DNA from: KBS50 sp042666615
GTDB lineage: Bacteria > Actinomycetota > Actinomycetes > Mycobacteriales > Micromonosporaceae
Reading direction: 5' to 3'
DNA: 64,000 nucleotides
NCBI RefSeq assembly: GCF_042666615.1
Contig: NZ_JBHTDD010000004.1
Coordinates: 124,001-188,000, forward strand
The translations under genes and the position numbers were made by a program. Every line of letters starts with the position of its first letter. Within the stretch, counting starts at the first letter, position 1. Positions 16,095 through 23,838 of the stretch are shown here, piece after piece. The notes beneath the pieces are model-generated. The model did no database searches. It was not told where the DNA came from and worked only from the letters and a program-made list of their open reading frames with translations.

Positions 16095-16946
16095 TCAATG
16101 CGGCAGCGTCAACACGCCGCGGACGTACGGCGTGATGTCGACGCCGGCGACCAGGCCAGCGTCGATGGTGAAGCGGACCAGCGCGGCGGGATGCCCGCCG
16201 GGGGCGATGACCGCTCCGGGCTGGCCGTCGACGAACACCGGGACAGCGGCGGCGATCCGGTCGACGAAGCGCGTCGTTTCGGCCGCGACCGCGGCGGCAC
16301 CCTGGACCGTGGTTGGCGCGTCGGTGGGAAGCAGCCGGGGATCGGCGGTGCGGACGGCGTCGGGCGCCATCAGCGTGACGAGTCGCGCGATGTCACCGCC
16401 CCGCGCCGCCGCCAGAAACGCCTCGACGATCTCGAAATGCTCGGCATTCCCGTCGGAGACCTCCTGGGCACCGCGCAATCGACCGCGGGCCCGGCTGGCG
16501 AGCTTCTTCGCCGAGCCGGGGTTCGTGTCCAAGACGGCGGCGACCTCGTCGAACGGGACGCGAAACAGGTCGTGCAGGACGTACGCCACCCGTTGCCTGG
16601 GCGACAGCTCGCGCAGGAGCACGAGCAGCGCCCTGGACACCTCCTCGCGATGGAGGAACGCCTCGTCAGCGCTGAGCCGGCCGTCGGGGACGTCCTCGAT
16701 GTCCAGCGGAATTTCGCCACGTCGCCGGCGGCTTCGGATCTGGTCTAGGCACAGCCGAGCCGTCACGGTGGTGAACCAGGCGTCGGCATTGGCGACCTCG
16801 GTCAGGTCGGTCGTCTGCGCCCGCACCCAAGCCGTCTGGACCGCGTCCTCGGCATCGTGGCGCGAACCCACGATGCGAAAGGCCAGGGACATCAGCCGTG
16901 GGCGGGCCGCCTCGAATTGTTCGACGAGTTCCACGGGCGGGGTCAC
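16095..16946 (-). CDS. ECF sigma factor of the SigJ type with C-terminal SnoaL-like domain
   Basis: 283 residues. Sigma region 2 (ARPRLMSLAFRIVGSRHDAE with DAVQTAWVRAQ) and region 4 (LSPRQRVAYVLHDLFRVPFD) are followed by a ~110-residue SnoaL/NTF2-like domain (IVEAFLAAARGGDIARLVTL). That fusion defines the SigJ group, in which the extra domain takes the place of an anti-sigma factor and may sense a ligand. GTG 16946 gives the longest form; GTG 16934, with AAAGG about 11 nt upstream, is an alternative. It is divergent from a monooxygenase-like/DoxX pair, a likely target. Confidence 0.9.
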   Translation of the reverse strand: MTPPVELVEQFEAARPRLMSLAFRIVGSRHDAEDAVQTAWVRAQTTDLTEVANADAWFTTVTARLCLDQIRSRRRRGEIPLDIEDVPDGRLSADEAFLHREEVSRALLVLLRELSPRQRVAYVLHDLFRVPFDEVAAVLDTNPGSAKKLASRARGRLRGAQEVSDGNAEHFEIVEAFLAAARGGDIARLVTLMAPDAVRTADPRLLPTDAPTTVQGAAAVAAETTRFVDRIAAAVPVFVDGQPGAVIAPGGHPAALVRFTIDAGLVAGVDITPYVRGVLTLPH

Positions 16947-17019
16947 CTTTCACGCGTGCTCGACGTCGGGAGGGCGAGATGGGTCAACGACTCGACGAAC
17001 ACGCCTGCTGGAGACAACC

Positions 17020-17310
17020 ATGAGCCTACAGATCGTCCGATTCAGCACCGACGCCGAGCGTATCCCGGAGGTGGAAGACGCCATCGGGAAGCTGTTCGCC
17101 GCGGTCGCCGAGGCGGCGCCGACCGGCGTCGAGTACACCGCGGCCCGGGTGGGTGACGGGGCGGAGTTCCTGCTGACCCTGCGGCTCGCCGGTGCCAACC
17201 CGCTGCTCGGCATCCGGGAGGCGGTCGAGTTCCGGGCCAGGGTCGCGGAGTGGGCGGGGACGCCGGTCCCGCCCCAGCCGGTCACCGTGCTGGCGCGGTA
17301 CACCAGGTGA
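17020..17310 (+). CDS. Small ABM-like (antibiotic biosynthesis monooxygenase fold) protein
   Basis: 96 residues. Its size and alternating beta/alpha pattern (an N-terminal strand SLQIVRFST, a helix with PEVEDAIGKLFAAVAEA, then a strand such as VEYTAARVGDGAEFLLTLRL) resemble dimeric alpha-beta-barrel proteins of the ABM type. The assignment rests on size and pattern, not a diagnostic motif. Its stop overlaps the GTG of the next, DoxX-like gene by four bases, and it is divergent from the SigJ-type sigma factor. The ATG at 17020 is the first good start after the intergenic region. A redox or detoxification role is inferred from its partners. Confidence 0.6.
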   Translation: MSLQIVRFSTDAERIPEVEDAIGKLFAAVAEAAPTGVEYTAARVGDGAEFLLTLRLAGANPLLGIREAVEFRARVAEWAGTPVPPQPVTVLARYTR

Positions 17311-17675
17311 CCGTGGTGTACGAAGCCCTGCTGCTCGCCGTGACGGTGGTCTGCGCCCTCGCCAACGCCGCCGAGGTGGTCGCCAAAGCGGTCCGCGCGC
17401 CGTTCGTGATGCGCAATTCGGCCGAGGTCGGACTCGCCCCGAGGTGGATTCCGTACCTCGCGGTCGTCGAGGGAGCAGGCGTCGCCGGCCTGACGCTCGG
17501 ACTCCTCGGGCTGCCACTCATCGGTCTCGCCGCCGCGATCGGGCTGGTGCTGTTCTTCGTCGGGGCGGTCGGCGCCCACATCCGGGCCCGGGTGTTCCAC
17601 AACATCGCCTTCCCGGCTGCGTTCCTGGTGTTGGCCGTGGCCGCGGTCGGGTACTTCGCCGGGACGGTCGGGTGA
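17307..17675 (+). CDS. DoxX-like integral membrane protein
   Basis: 122 residues with four predicted membrane helices, beginning at a GTG that overlaps the previous stop (GTGA). The short length, four spans and motifs such as FVMRNSAEVG and FFVGAVGAHIRARVFHNIAF fit the DoxX_2/DoxX-like group. Members are linked to oxidative-stress or thiosulfate-related membrane redox in some bacteria; the role here is unknown. Coupling to the upstream small protein suggests a two-gene unit, possibly controlled by the divergent SigJ factor. Confidence 0.75.
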   Translation: MTVVYEALLLAVTVVCALANAAEVVAKAVRAPFVMRNSAEVGLAPRWIPYLAVVEGAGVAGLTLGLLGLPLIGLAAAIGLVLFFVGAVGAHIRARVFHNIAFPAAFLVLAVAAVGYFAGTVG

Positions 17676-17686
17676 GCCGCGGACGG

Positions 17687-17935
17687 CTACCGACGACCGT
17701 CGTTGTGGCGTCCACGATGTCCGTCGCCTGCCCGGTCGCGCAGCGCCCGACGGAGCCGGTCGTTCTCGGCCGCGAGCAGGTTCAGCGCGTGCCGCAGGTC
17801 GGCCACCTCGTCGGCGACCAGGCGTTGGAACGCGCGTACCTGGTCAGCGTCGAGGCCACGCCGCCGCGGCTCGAACCACCGGGTCCGGATCTCGTACGGG
17901 GTCAGCCGGTGCGGTTCGCCGGCCGGGTAGAAGAG
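17687..17935 (-). pseudogene. DivIVA-domain gene remnant, start lost
   Basis: The minus-strand frame ending at the TAG (17687-17689) reads LTPYEIRTRWFEPRRRGLDA, then DQVRAFQRLVADEVADLRHA and a coiled-coil leucine-rich end (LNLLAAENDRLRRALRD). This is the N-terminal DivIVA domain (LTPxxIRxRxF..RRGLD..V) seen in short actinobacterial proteins. The frame is open for 82 codons with no ATG, GTG or TTG; only a CTG at 17905 could start it. An in-frame TGA lies at 17936-17938. Removing one base there would join the frame to TTG 17948 and give the N-terminus MTVLLFYPAGEP, so a single-base frameshift is the simplest explanation. Rare CTG initiation is the alternative. Confidence 0.6.
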
Positions 17936-17945
17936 TCAGAACAGT

Positions 17946-17957
17946 CAACGCTAGTTG
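17946..17957. promoter_or_regulatory. Small palindrome upstream of GntR-type gene
   Basis: CAAC-GCTA-GTTG is a perfect inverted repeat in the 73-nt gap between the divergent DivIVA remnant and the GntR-type gene. A possible autoregulatory operator, short enough to be chance. Confidence 0.3.
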
Positions 17958-18008
17958 TTGGGCGGCGTGTTTCTGTGATCGAATCGGAGGTGCCACGCGA
18001 GGAGTGCC

Positions 18009-18248
18009 ATGCCAGATATGCCGGACTATTGGCGTATCGCCGATGAGGTGATCGCCGATGTCAGAGCGGGAAAACTCAAGTCGGGGGACAAGCTGCCGTC
18101 GATCGCCGAGCTGCGCGAGAAGTACGACGTGAGTCATGGCACCGTACAAATGGCCTATGCGCGGCTGGAGGCGCTGCGGGTGATCCGGCGCCGGCAGGGC
18201 AAGGGCATCTACGTGACCGATCCGTCGACCTGGATGCGGGAGCCGTGA
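18009..18248 (+). CDS. GntR-type winged helix-turn-helix regulator (stand-alone DNA-binding domain)
   Basis: 79 residues, consisting of only the GntR winged helix: YWRIADEVIADVRAGKLKSG, then KLPSIAELREKYDVSHGTVQ and VIRRRQGKGIYV as the wing. There is no effector domain. Such minimal GntR proteins are typical of pSAM2-like integrative elements of actinomycetes and also occur singly on chromosomes. The ATG at 18009 has AGGAG 5 nt upstream. Its divergent neighbour is a decayed DivIVA-domain gene, another family common on those elements. No integrase, Rep or att site was seen nearby, so the mobile origin is inference. Confidence 0.88.
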   Translation: MPDMPDYWRIADEVIADVRAGKLKSGDKLPSIAELREKYDVSHGTVQMAYARLEALRVIRRRQGKGIYVTDPSTWMREP

Positions 18249-18452
18249 TTCGACACCTCGCGGCTGCGAGGCGACGCGGGTGTCGAGTGCTCAGAGTGGG
18301 AGGACACGGCAGCCGGCGGGCCGATCCGACTGGCGTCGATCTTCGTCCACGGCTGATGTGCGCCGCCAGGACTTCCTGACGGCGACCCGGTGACGCATCG
18401 GCGGCCACGAAACCAAGATCGACTCAACGTCGGCGAAGTTGGGGTATCCGAA

Positions 18453-18492
18453 GGGCCCCTTCCTGGACGCGAGAAGCGACAAGAAGGGGCCC
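18453..18492. terminator. Hairpin terminator upstream of accD stop
   Basis: GGGCCCCTTC (18453-18462) and GAAGGGGCCC (18483-18492) form a perfect 10-bp stem with a 20-nt loop, 16 nt past the stop of the minus-strand carboxylase gene. It should end the fatty-acid operon transcript and also shield it from the convergent GntR gene. Confidence 0.65.
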
Positions 18493-18507
18493 CGCACGTA
18501 CCCGGGT

Positions 18508-19929
18508 CTACAAAGGGATGTTGCCGTGCGCACCGCGCGCGGCGGGGGCCGCCGCGAGGGTCTCGGCGAGCCTGCGGCGGGTCTCCGCCGGCTTGAGCAC
18601 CTCGTCGACCACGCCGATCTCGAGGGCCCGGTTGACGCCGCCGACCCGCGTCTGCTCCTCGATGAGCTGGGCGCGCAGCGCCTCGCGCTCCTCGTGCGGT
18701 GCCGCGGCCAGCTTCTTGCGGTGCAGGACGTTCACCGCGGCGGGGGCGCCCATGACGGCGACCTCCGCGTTCGGCCAGGCGAACACGGCGGTGGCGCCGA
18801 GCGAGCGGGAGTTCATCGCGATGTACGCCCCGCCGTACGCCTTGCGGGTCACCAGGGTCACCCGCGGCACGACGGCCTCGGCGAACGCGTGCAGCAGTTT
18901 GGCCCCCCGGCGCACCACGCCGTCCCACTCCTGACCCAGCCCGGGCAGGTAACCGGGGACGTCGACCAGGACGACGAGCGGCACGCCGAGCGAGTCGCAC
19001 ATCCGCACGAACCGGGCGGCCTTCTCGGCGCTGGCCGCGTCCAGGCAGCCACCGAGCCGCAGCGGATTGTTCGCGATCACCCCGACCGTGCGGCCGGCGA
19101 ACCGGCCCAGCGTGGTGACGATGTTCGGCGCCCACTTGGCGTGCAGTTCCACACCCGGCTCATCGAGCAGCGCCTTCACGACCGGCTTCACGTCGTACGC
19201 CCGGTTGGCCTCCGCCGGCATCTTGGCCGCGAGGTCGTGGCCGTCCTCAGCGTCGGCCGGGATGTCGGCGGGGGTGAACCGGCCCTGCCGGCCGAGCAGG
19301 GACGCCAGCTTGCGCGCCTCCGCCATGGCCGACTCGTCGTCGGAGGTGGTCACGTGAACCACGCCGGAACGTCGGCCGTGCGGCTCGGGACCGCCGAGCC
19401 GTTCCATGTCGACCTGCTCGCCGGTGACGCTGCGCACCACCTCGGGACCGGTCACGAAGATCCGACCGGCGCCCGACATGATGACGATGTCGGTAAGCGC
19501 CGGGCCGTACGCGGCGCCCCCGGCCGCGGGGCCGAGCACCACGGAGATCTGCGGCACCTTGCCGGAGGCACGCACCATCGCGGCGAAGACGAGACCGACG
19601 CCGTCCAGCGCGACGACCCCCTCGGGGATCCGGGCGCCGCCGCAGTGCCAGAGGCCGAGCACCGGCACCCGCTCCCGCAGCGCGGTGTCGATCGAGTCCA
19701 CGATGTGCCGGCACCCGTCGATGCCCATGGCGCCACCCATCTTGGTGGCGTCGGTGGCGAACGCGATCACCGGCGTGCCGTCGATCTCGCCGCGCGCCCA
19801 GAGCACGCCGGACGTGTCCCGGGTCATGCCGTGGCGGAGCGTGCCGGCGTCGAACAGCCCGCGCAGCCGCACCTCCGGATCGCGATGGTCCACTGTTTCG
19901 GCTTCGACGCTGACAGATGTGGTGCTCAC
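18508..19929 (-). CDS. accD: Acyl-CoA carboxylase beta subunit (carboxyltransferase, AccD type)
   Basis: 473 residues. Both halves of the carboxyltransferase fold are visible: an N-terminal half with the GPAAGGAAYGPALTD acyl-CoA loop and a C-terminal half with VDVPGYLPGLGQEWDGVVRR and TLVTRKAYGGAYIAMNSR for the biotin site. It transfers CO2 from carboxybiotin to acetyl- or propionyl-CoA, making malonyl-CoA for the operon in which it is the last gene. The GTG start at 19929 has GGAGG about 5 nt upstream. Position at the end of a fab operon parallels mycobacterial accD6. Acetyl versus propionyl preference is not determinable here. Confidence 0.9.
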   Translation of the reverse strand: MSTTSVSVEAETVDHRDPEVRLRGLFDAGTLRHGMTRDTSGVLWARGEIDGTPVIAFATDATKMGGAMGIDGCRHIVDSIDTALRERVPVLGLWHCGGARIPEGVVALDGVGLVFAAMVRASGKVPQISVVLGPAAGGAAYGPALTDIVIMSGAGRIFVTGPEVVRSVTGEQVDMERLGGPEPHGRRSGVVHVTTSDDESAMAEARKLASLLGRQGRFTPADIPADAEDGHDLAAKMPAEANRAYDVKPVVKALLDEPGVELHAKWAPNIVTTLGRFAGRTVGVIANNPLRLGGCLDAASAEKAARFVRMCDSLGVPLVVLVDVPGYLPGLGQEWDGVVRRGAKLLHAFAEAVVPRVTLVTRKAYGGAYIAMNSRSLGATAVFAWPNAEVAVMGAPAAVNVLHRKKLAAAPHEEREALRAQLIEEQTRVGGVNRALEIGVVDEVLKPAETRRRLAETLAAAPAARGAHGNIPL

Positions 19930-19955
19930 GATGCCTCCAAGCAGGGGGTCGGGTC

Positions 19956-21182
19956 TCACGCCCGGGTGAAGACGAGAGCCACGTTGTGTCCGCCGAAACC
20001 GAACGCGTTGTTAAGCGCTGCGGGGATCTCCATGTGTCGGGCCTTGTGGGCGGCGACGTCCAGGTCGAGGCGGTCGTCGGGGTCGTCGAGGTTGATGGTG
20101 GGGGGCACCACGCCGTCCCGGATGGCGAGGATGGTGGCGATCGACTCGAGCGCGCCGGCGGCGCCGAGCAGGTGTCCGGACATCGACTTTGTCGCGGTCA
20201 GCACGGGGTGGGTGCCGAGCGCGGTGCGCAGCGCTCCGATCTCCAGCATGTCGCCGACCGGGGTGGCGGTGGCGTGGGCGTTCACGTGCGTGATGTCCTT
20301 CTTCGGCACGTCCGCGTCGGCGATCGCCTTGGCGATGGCTCGCACCGCGCCCTCGCCCTCCGCGTGCGGCTGCACGATGTCGTACGCGTCGGAGGTGATC
20401 CCGGCGCCGGCGAGCCGGGCGTAGACCCGGGCCCCGCGAGCGGCGGCGTGTTCGGCGGACTCCAGCACGATGGCGCCGGCGCCCTCACCGAGAACGAAGC
20501 CGTCGCGCGCCTTGTCCCACGGCCTTGAGGCGCGCTCGGGGTCGTCGTTGCGGGTGGACATGGCCCGCATCGCCGCGAAGCCGGCGATCGGCAGCGGGTG
20601 GATCACCGCCTCGGTACCACCGGCGACGACCACGTCGGCCCGGCCGGCGCGGATGATGTCCAGGCCGAGGGCGAGCGCCTCGGCTCCGGTGGCGCAGGCA
20701 CTGGCCATCGAGTGCACCCCGGCCTTGGCGCCGAGTTCCAGGCCGACCCAGGCGGCCGGCCCGTTGGGCATCAGCATCGGCACGGTGTGCGGTGACACCC
20801 GGCGCGGCCCGGAGGCCTCCAGGATGTCGTCCTGGGCGAGCAGCGTGGTGGCCCCGCCGATGCCCGACCCGAAGCTGACGGCGAGCCGTTCGCCGTCCAG
20901 CCCCGCGTCGGTCAGCCCGGAATCGGTCCACGCCTCCTTCGCGGCGATGAGCGCGATCGCCTCGGATCGGTCGAGCCGGCGCAGCCGTACCCGGTCGAGC
21001 ACCTCGCTGGGGTCGACGGCGAGTTGGGCGGCGATCCGGACCGTCAGGGAGCCGGCCCATTCCTGGGTGAGCGGACTCACCCCGGAACGGCCGGCGACCA
21101 TGGCTTCCCAGGTCGACGCGACGTCCCCGCCGAGCGGGGTCGTCGCGCCGAGCCCGGTGACGACGACGTCGGTGCGACTCAT
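19956..21182 (-). CDS. fabF: Beta-ketoacyl-ACP synthase II
   Basis: 408 residues. The thiolase-fold elongation enzyme is complete: nucleophile Cys163 in ASACATGAEA, His303 in VNAHATATPVGD and His337 in KSMSGHLLGAAG. It condenses malonyl-ACP with a growing acyl-ACP in type II fatty-acid synthesis. It lies 1 nt after the acpP stop, so it is tightly coupled to the carrier protein gene, and 26 nt before accD. Length and motifs are normal. Single-protein FabF rather than a KS-alpha/KS-beta pair points to primary metabolism and not an aromatic polyketide cluster. Confidence 0.95.
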   Translation of the reverse strand: MSRTDVVVTGLGATTPLGGDVASTWEAMVAGRSGVSPLTQEWAGSLTVRIAAQLAVDPSEVLDRVRLRRLDRSEAIALIAAKEAWTDSGLTDAGLDGERLAVSFGSGIGGATTLLAQDDILEASGPRRVSPHTVPMLMPNGPAAWVGLELGAKAGVHSMASACATGAEALALGLDIIRAGRADVVVAGGTEAVIHPLPIAGFAAMRAMSTRNDDPERASRPWDKARDGFVLGEGAGAIVLESAEHAAARGARVYARLAGAGITSDAYDIVQPHAEGEGAVRAIAKAIADADVPKKDITHVNAHATATPVGDMLEIGALRTALGTHPVLTATKSMSGHLLGAAGALESIATILAIRDGVVPPTINLDDPDDRLDLDVAAHKARHMEIPAALNNAFGFGGHNVALVFTRA

Positions 21183-21183
21183 G

Positions 21184-21423
21184 TCAGGACTGCGCCTCGA
21201 TATAGCTGACGGCGTCGCCGACGGTCTTGAGGTTCTGCACCTCGTTGTCCGGGATCTTCACCCCGAACTTCTCCTCGGCCGCGACCACGACCTCCACCAT
21301 GGAGAGCGAGTCGACGTCCAGGTCGTCGGTGAACGACTTGTCCACGGCCACGTCGTCCGGGTTCACCCCGGCGACCTCCTCGAGGATCTCGGCGAGGCCG
21401 GCGGTGATCTCGTCACGGGTCAT
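21184..21423 (-). CDS. acpP: Acyl carrier protein
   Basis: 79 residues, acidic and helical. The phosphopantetheine attachment site is Ser39 in DLDVDSLSMVEV. It carries the acyl chain for the fab enzymes of the same operon. The ATG at 21423 is preferred over longer frames because it gives the canonical length and has GAGAGG upstream. It follows fabH by 92 nt, the largest gap within the operon, which may hold extra regulatory sequence or an internal promoter. Confidence 0.95.
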   Translation of the reverse strand: MTRDEITAGLAEILEEVAGVNPDDVAVDKSFTDDLDVDSLSMVEVVVAAEEKFGVKIPDNEVQNLKTVGDAVSYIEAQS

Positions 21424-21515
21424 TGTGGTTCGGTTCCTCTCAACGGTGGGTGGAGCAATTGTGGTGTGCGGATGGTGCCGGTCCGAGGCGCGGACGCCGC
21501 CGGACCGGACGTGCG

Positions 21516-22469
21516 TCACGGGCAGCGGACGACCTGCCCGGCGTAGGTGAGACCGCCGCCGAAGCCGAACAGCAGCACCGGCGCCCCCGAGGGCACCTCC
21601 CGGCGCTCGACCAGCTTGGACAGGGCCAGCGGCACACTCGCGGCCGAGGTGTTGCCGGATTCGACGAGGTCCTTCGCGACGATCGCGTTCGGCATGCCGA
21701 GCCGCTTCACGATGCCGTCGATGATCCGGGTGTTGGCCTGGTGCGGGACGAAGGCGGCGATCTCCTCGGGAGCCACGCCGGCCCGCTCGCACGCCTGGAG
21801 GGCCAGCGGCGCCAGCTCCGTGGTGGCCCAGCGGAACACCGCCTGCCCCTCCTGCTGGATGTACGCGCGCCAGCCCTCGATCCGTACCGCGTCGCTCTTC
21901 GCCGGCACCGAGCCCCAGACGACCGGGCCGACCCCGCTCGGCTCGCCCTCGGTGGTGGCGGTCACCACGGCGGCGCCCGCGCCGTCACCGAAGATGATGC
22001 AGGTCGACCGGTCGGTCCAGTCGGTGAAGTCGGAGAGCTTTTCGGCGCCGATGACGATGGCGTTGCGGGCCGCGCCGGCGCTCAGCGCGTGGTCGACGGT
22101 GCCGAGCGCGTACGAGAAGCCGGAGCAGGCGGTGTTGAGGTCGTACGCCGCCGGGGCGGCCATGCCGAGCTTGGCCGCGACCCGGCAGGCGACGTTCGGG
22201 CTGCGGTCGACCGAGGAGCAGGTGGCGACCACGAGCATGTCGATGTCGGCGGGGGTAAGACCGGAGTTGGCCAGGGCCTTGCCGGCAGCCGCGGTGGCCA
22301 TGTCGGCCACCGTCTCGGTGTCCGCGATGCGACGGGAGGCGATGCCCACCCGGTCCCGGATCCACTCGTCGCTGGTGTCCACCATCCGGGCCAGTTCGTC
22401 GTTGGTGAGGACGCGGGAGGGCTGGTAGTGCCCCATCGCCACAAGGCGGGAACCCATCGGATGTGTCAT
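21516..22469 (-). CDS. fabH: Beta-ketoacyl-ACP synthase III
   Basis: 317 residues. The catalytic triad is Cys115 in LNTACSGFSYA, His243 in VPHQANTR and Asn273 in ESGNTSAAS. It starts fatty-acid synthesis by condensing an acyl-CoA with malonyl-ACP; in actinomycetes branched starters are usual, but starter choice cannot be read from the sequence. The start is uncertain: ATG 22469 is listed, while ATG 22457 has the better-spaced purine-rich region. It lies 26 nt after fabD. Confidence 0.94.
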   Translation of the reverse strand: MTHPMGSRLVAMGHYQPSRVLTNDELARMVDTSDEWIRDRVGIASRRIADTETVADMATAAAGKALANSGLTPADIDMLVVATCSSVDRSPNVACRVAAKLGMAAPAAYDLNTACSGFSYALGTVDHALSAGAARNAIVIGAEKLSDFTDWTDRSTCIIFGDGAGAAVVTATTEGEPSGVGPVVWGSVPAKSDAVRIEGWRAYIQQEGQAVFRWATTELAPLALQACERAGVAPEEIAAFVPHQANTRIIDGIVKRLGMPNAIVAKDLVESGNTSAASVPLALSKLVERREVPSGAPVLLFGFGGGLTYAGQVVRCP

Positions 22470-22495
22470 CCCTTCGTTCGTGGACGTGGGGCGGG

Positions 22496-23668
22496 TCAGG
22501 AGAGGTGGCCGCCGACGCGGGCCACGGGCTGGCCCGGCGCCACCGGATCGTCGTGGTCGGCGAGCCATTCGGTGAGTACGCCGTCGCCGTGCGCGGTGAC
22601 CTCGACACTGCCCTGCCGGGTCACCACCTGACCGATGACCTGACCGGTGCGGACCGGGGCACCCTCGGCGAGGTCCGCGGCGGGTTCGAAGGTGCCGGCC
22701 GTGGTGGCCACCACCACCCGGAACGAGATGGTCGGCTCGTGTCCGGCGACGGTGCCGTGCCGGGCGATGAGATCCCGGGCGGCCGGCAGGTCGTCCGGGG
22801 TGTTCAGGGTGACGATCTCCGGTACGCCGGTCGCCTTCAGCTCGCGCTTCACGAGACCGGCCAGGGTGCCGGCGGGCGGCAGCTCGATAATGCCGGTCAC
22901 TCCGAGGTCGGCCAGGGTACGCATGCACAGGTCCCAGCGAACCGGCGCGGTGACCTGGCGGACCAGTCGTTGCACCATCTCCCGGCCGTTGGTGACGGCC
23001 GCGCCGTCGAGGTTGGACAGCAGGATGCGGGCCGGGTCGGTGCCGCGCACGCCGGCCGCCACGCCGGCCAGCGCCTGCTCGGCCCGGTCCATGTAGGGGG
23101 TGTGGAACGCGCCGGCCACCTTGAGGGTGGTCACCCGGGCCCGGGCCGGGGGTTCGGCGGCCAGCTTCTCCAGCCGGTCGACCGCACCGGCGGCGACCAC
23201 CTGACCGGCGCCGTTGCGGTTGGCCGGGTGCAGCCCGTGTGACTCGATCGCGGCGAGGACCTCGCCGGCGTCTCCGCCGAGCACCGCCGCCATCCCGGTC
23301 GGTTCCTGGGCGCACGCCGCCGCCATCTCCCGACCCCGCACACCGGCCAGGGCGATCGCGGTCTCCGGGGTCAGCACCTCGGCCAGCGCGGCGGCGCCCA
23401 GTTCCCCGACGCTGTGTCCGGCGGTGAGCGCCACGTCGTACATCGGGAGATGTTCGGCGGCGAGCAGGGCGGCGGCCACCAGCAGAGGCTGGGTGCGGGC
23501 CGTGTCCCGGATCTCCTCGGCGTCGGCCTCGGTGCCGAGGTGGATCAGGTCGACGCCGGAGACGGTGGACCACCAGCGCAGCCGGGACGGCGCGCCGGGC
23601 AGGTCGAGCCACGGGCGAAGGAAGTCGGGCTTTTGGGCACCCTGGCCGGGGGAGAGTACGGCTAGCAC
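22496..23668 (-). CDS. fabD: Malonyl-CoA:ACP transacylase with C-terminal lipoyl/biotinyl-like domain
   Basis: 390 residues. The acyltransferase domain (1-~300) has nucleophile Ser86 in GHSVGE and His189 in AGAFHTPYM, and loads malonyl onto ACP. The last ~77 residues (314-390) do not belong to FabD: GQVIGQVVTRQGSVEVTAHG and GVLTEWLADHDDPVAPGQPV follow the hammerhead pattern of lipoyl and biotin carrier domains. The lysine expected at the hairpin turn is absent, so it is probably not modified in the usual way. The GTG at 23668 is the most plausible start, without a clear ribosome binding site. First gene of the fab operon. Confidence 0.9.
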   Translation of the reverse strand: MLAVLSPGQGAQKPDFLRPWLDLPGAPSRLRWWSTVSGVDLIHLGTEADAEEIRDTARTQPLLVAAALLAAEHLPMYDVALTAGHSVGELGAAALAEVLTPETAIALAGVRGREMAAACAQEPTGMAAVLGGDAGEVLAAIESHGLHPANRNGAGQVVAAGAVDRLEKLAAEPPARARVTTLKVAGAFHTPYMDRAEQALAGVAAGVRGTDPARILLSNLDGAAVTNGREMVQRLVRQVTAPVRWDLCMRTLADLGVTGIIELPPAGTLAGLVKRELKATGVPEIVTLNTPDDLPAARDLIARHGTVAGHEPTISFRVVVATTAGTFEPAADLAEGAPVRTGQVIGQVVTRQGSVEVTAHGDGVLTEWLADHDDPVAPGQPVARVGGHLS

Positions 23669-23724
23669 GTATTCGACTCTGCGGGATACCGGTCGGTCAC
23701 ATGGTTGCCGGCAGTCACCAAACC

Positions 23725-23754
23725 ACACTACAGCCTTTGTGGGAATCCTCTAAA
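23725..23754 (-). promoter_or_regulatory. Candidate promoter of the fab operon
   Basis: On the minus strand TTTAGA (23754-23749) and TAGTGT (23730-23725) are separated by 18 nt, a reasonable -35/-10 pair for a housekeeping sigma factor, about 55 nt upstream of the fabD start. The surrounding DNA is the most AT-rich between the regulator gene and fabD. FasR-type regulators bind in this interval in other actinomycetes; no specific operator was identified. Confidence 0.4.
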
Positions 23755-23838
23755 TATGTATGGAGACCATCGCCGCGCGCCAGTGTGAGGTCCGATTCAT
23801 GCCTGTTTGGGGGCGGCGCGCGTCTGTTTCGACGTGCC

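Noticed and set aside
16003..17310. 435-codon open frame ending with the ABM-like protein
   Set aside because: Its first ~340 codons are antisense to the sigma factor. Only the last 96 codons, from ATG 17020, look like a protein.
18291..18533. Open frame of 80 codons on the minus strand between the GntR and accD genes
   Set aside because: It runs through the terminator hairpin at 18453-18492 and translates to filler; no ribosome binding site.
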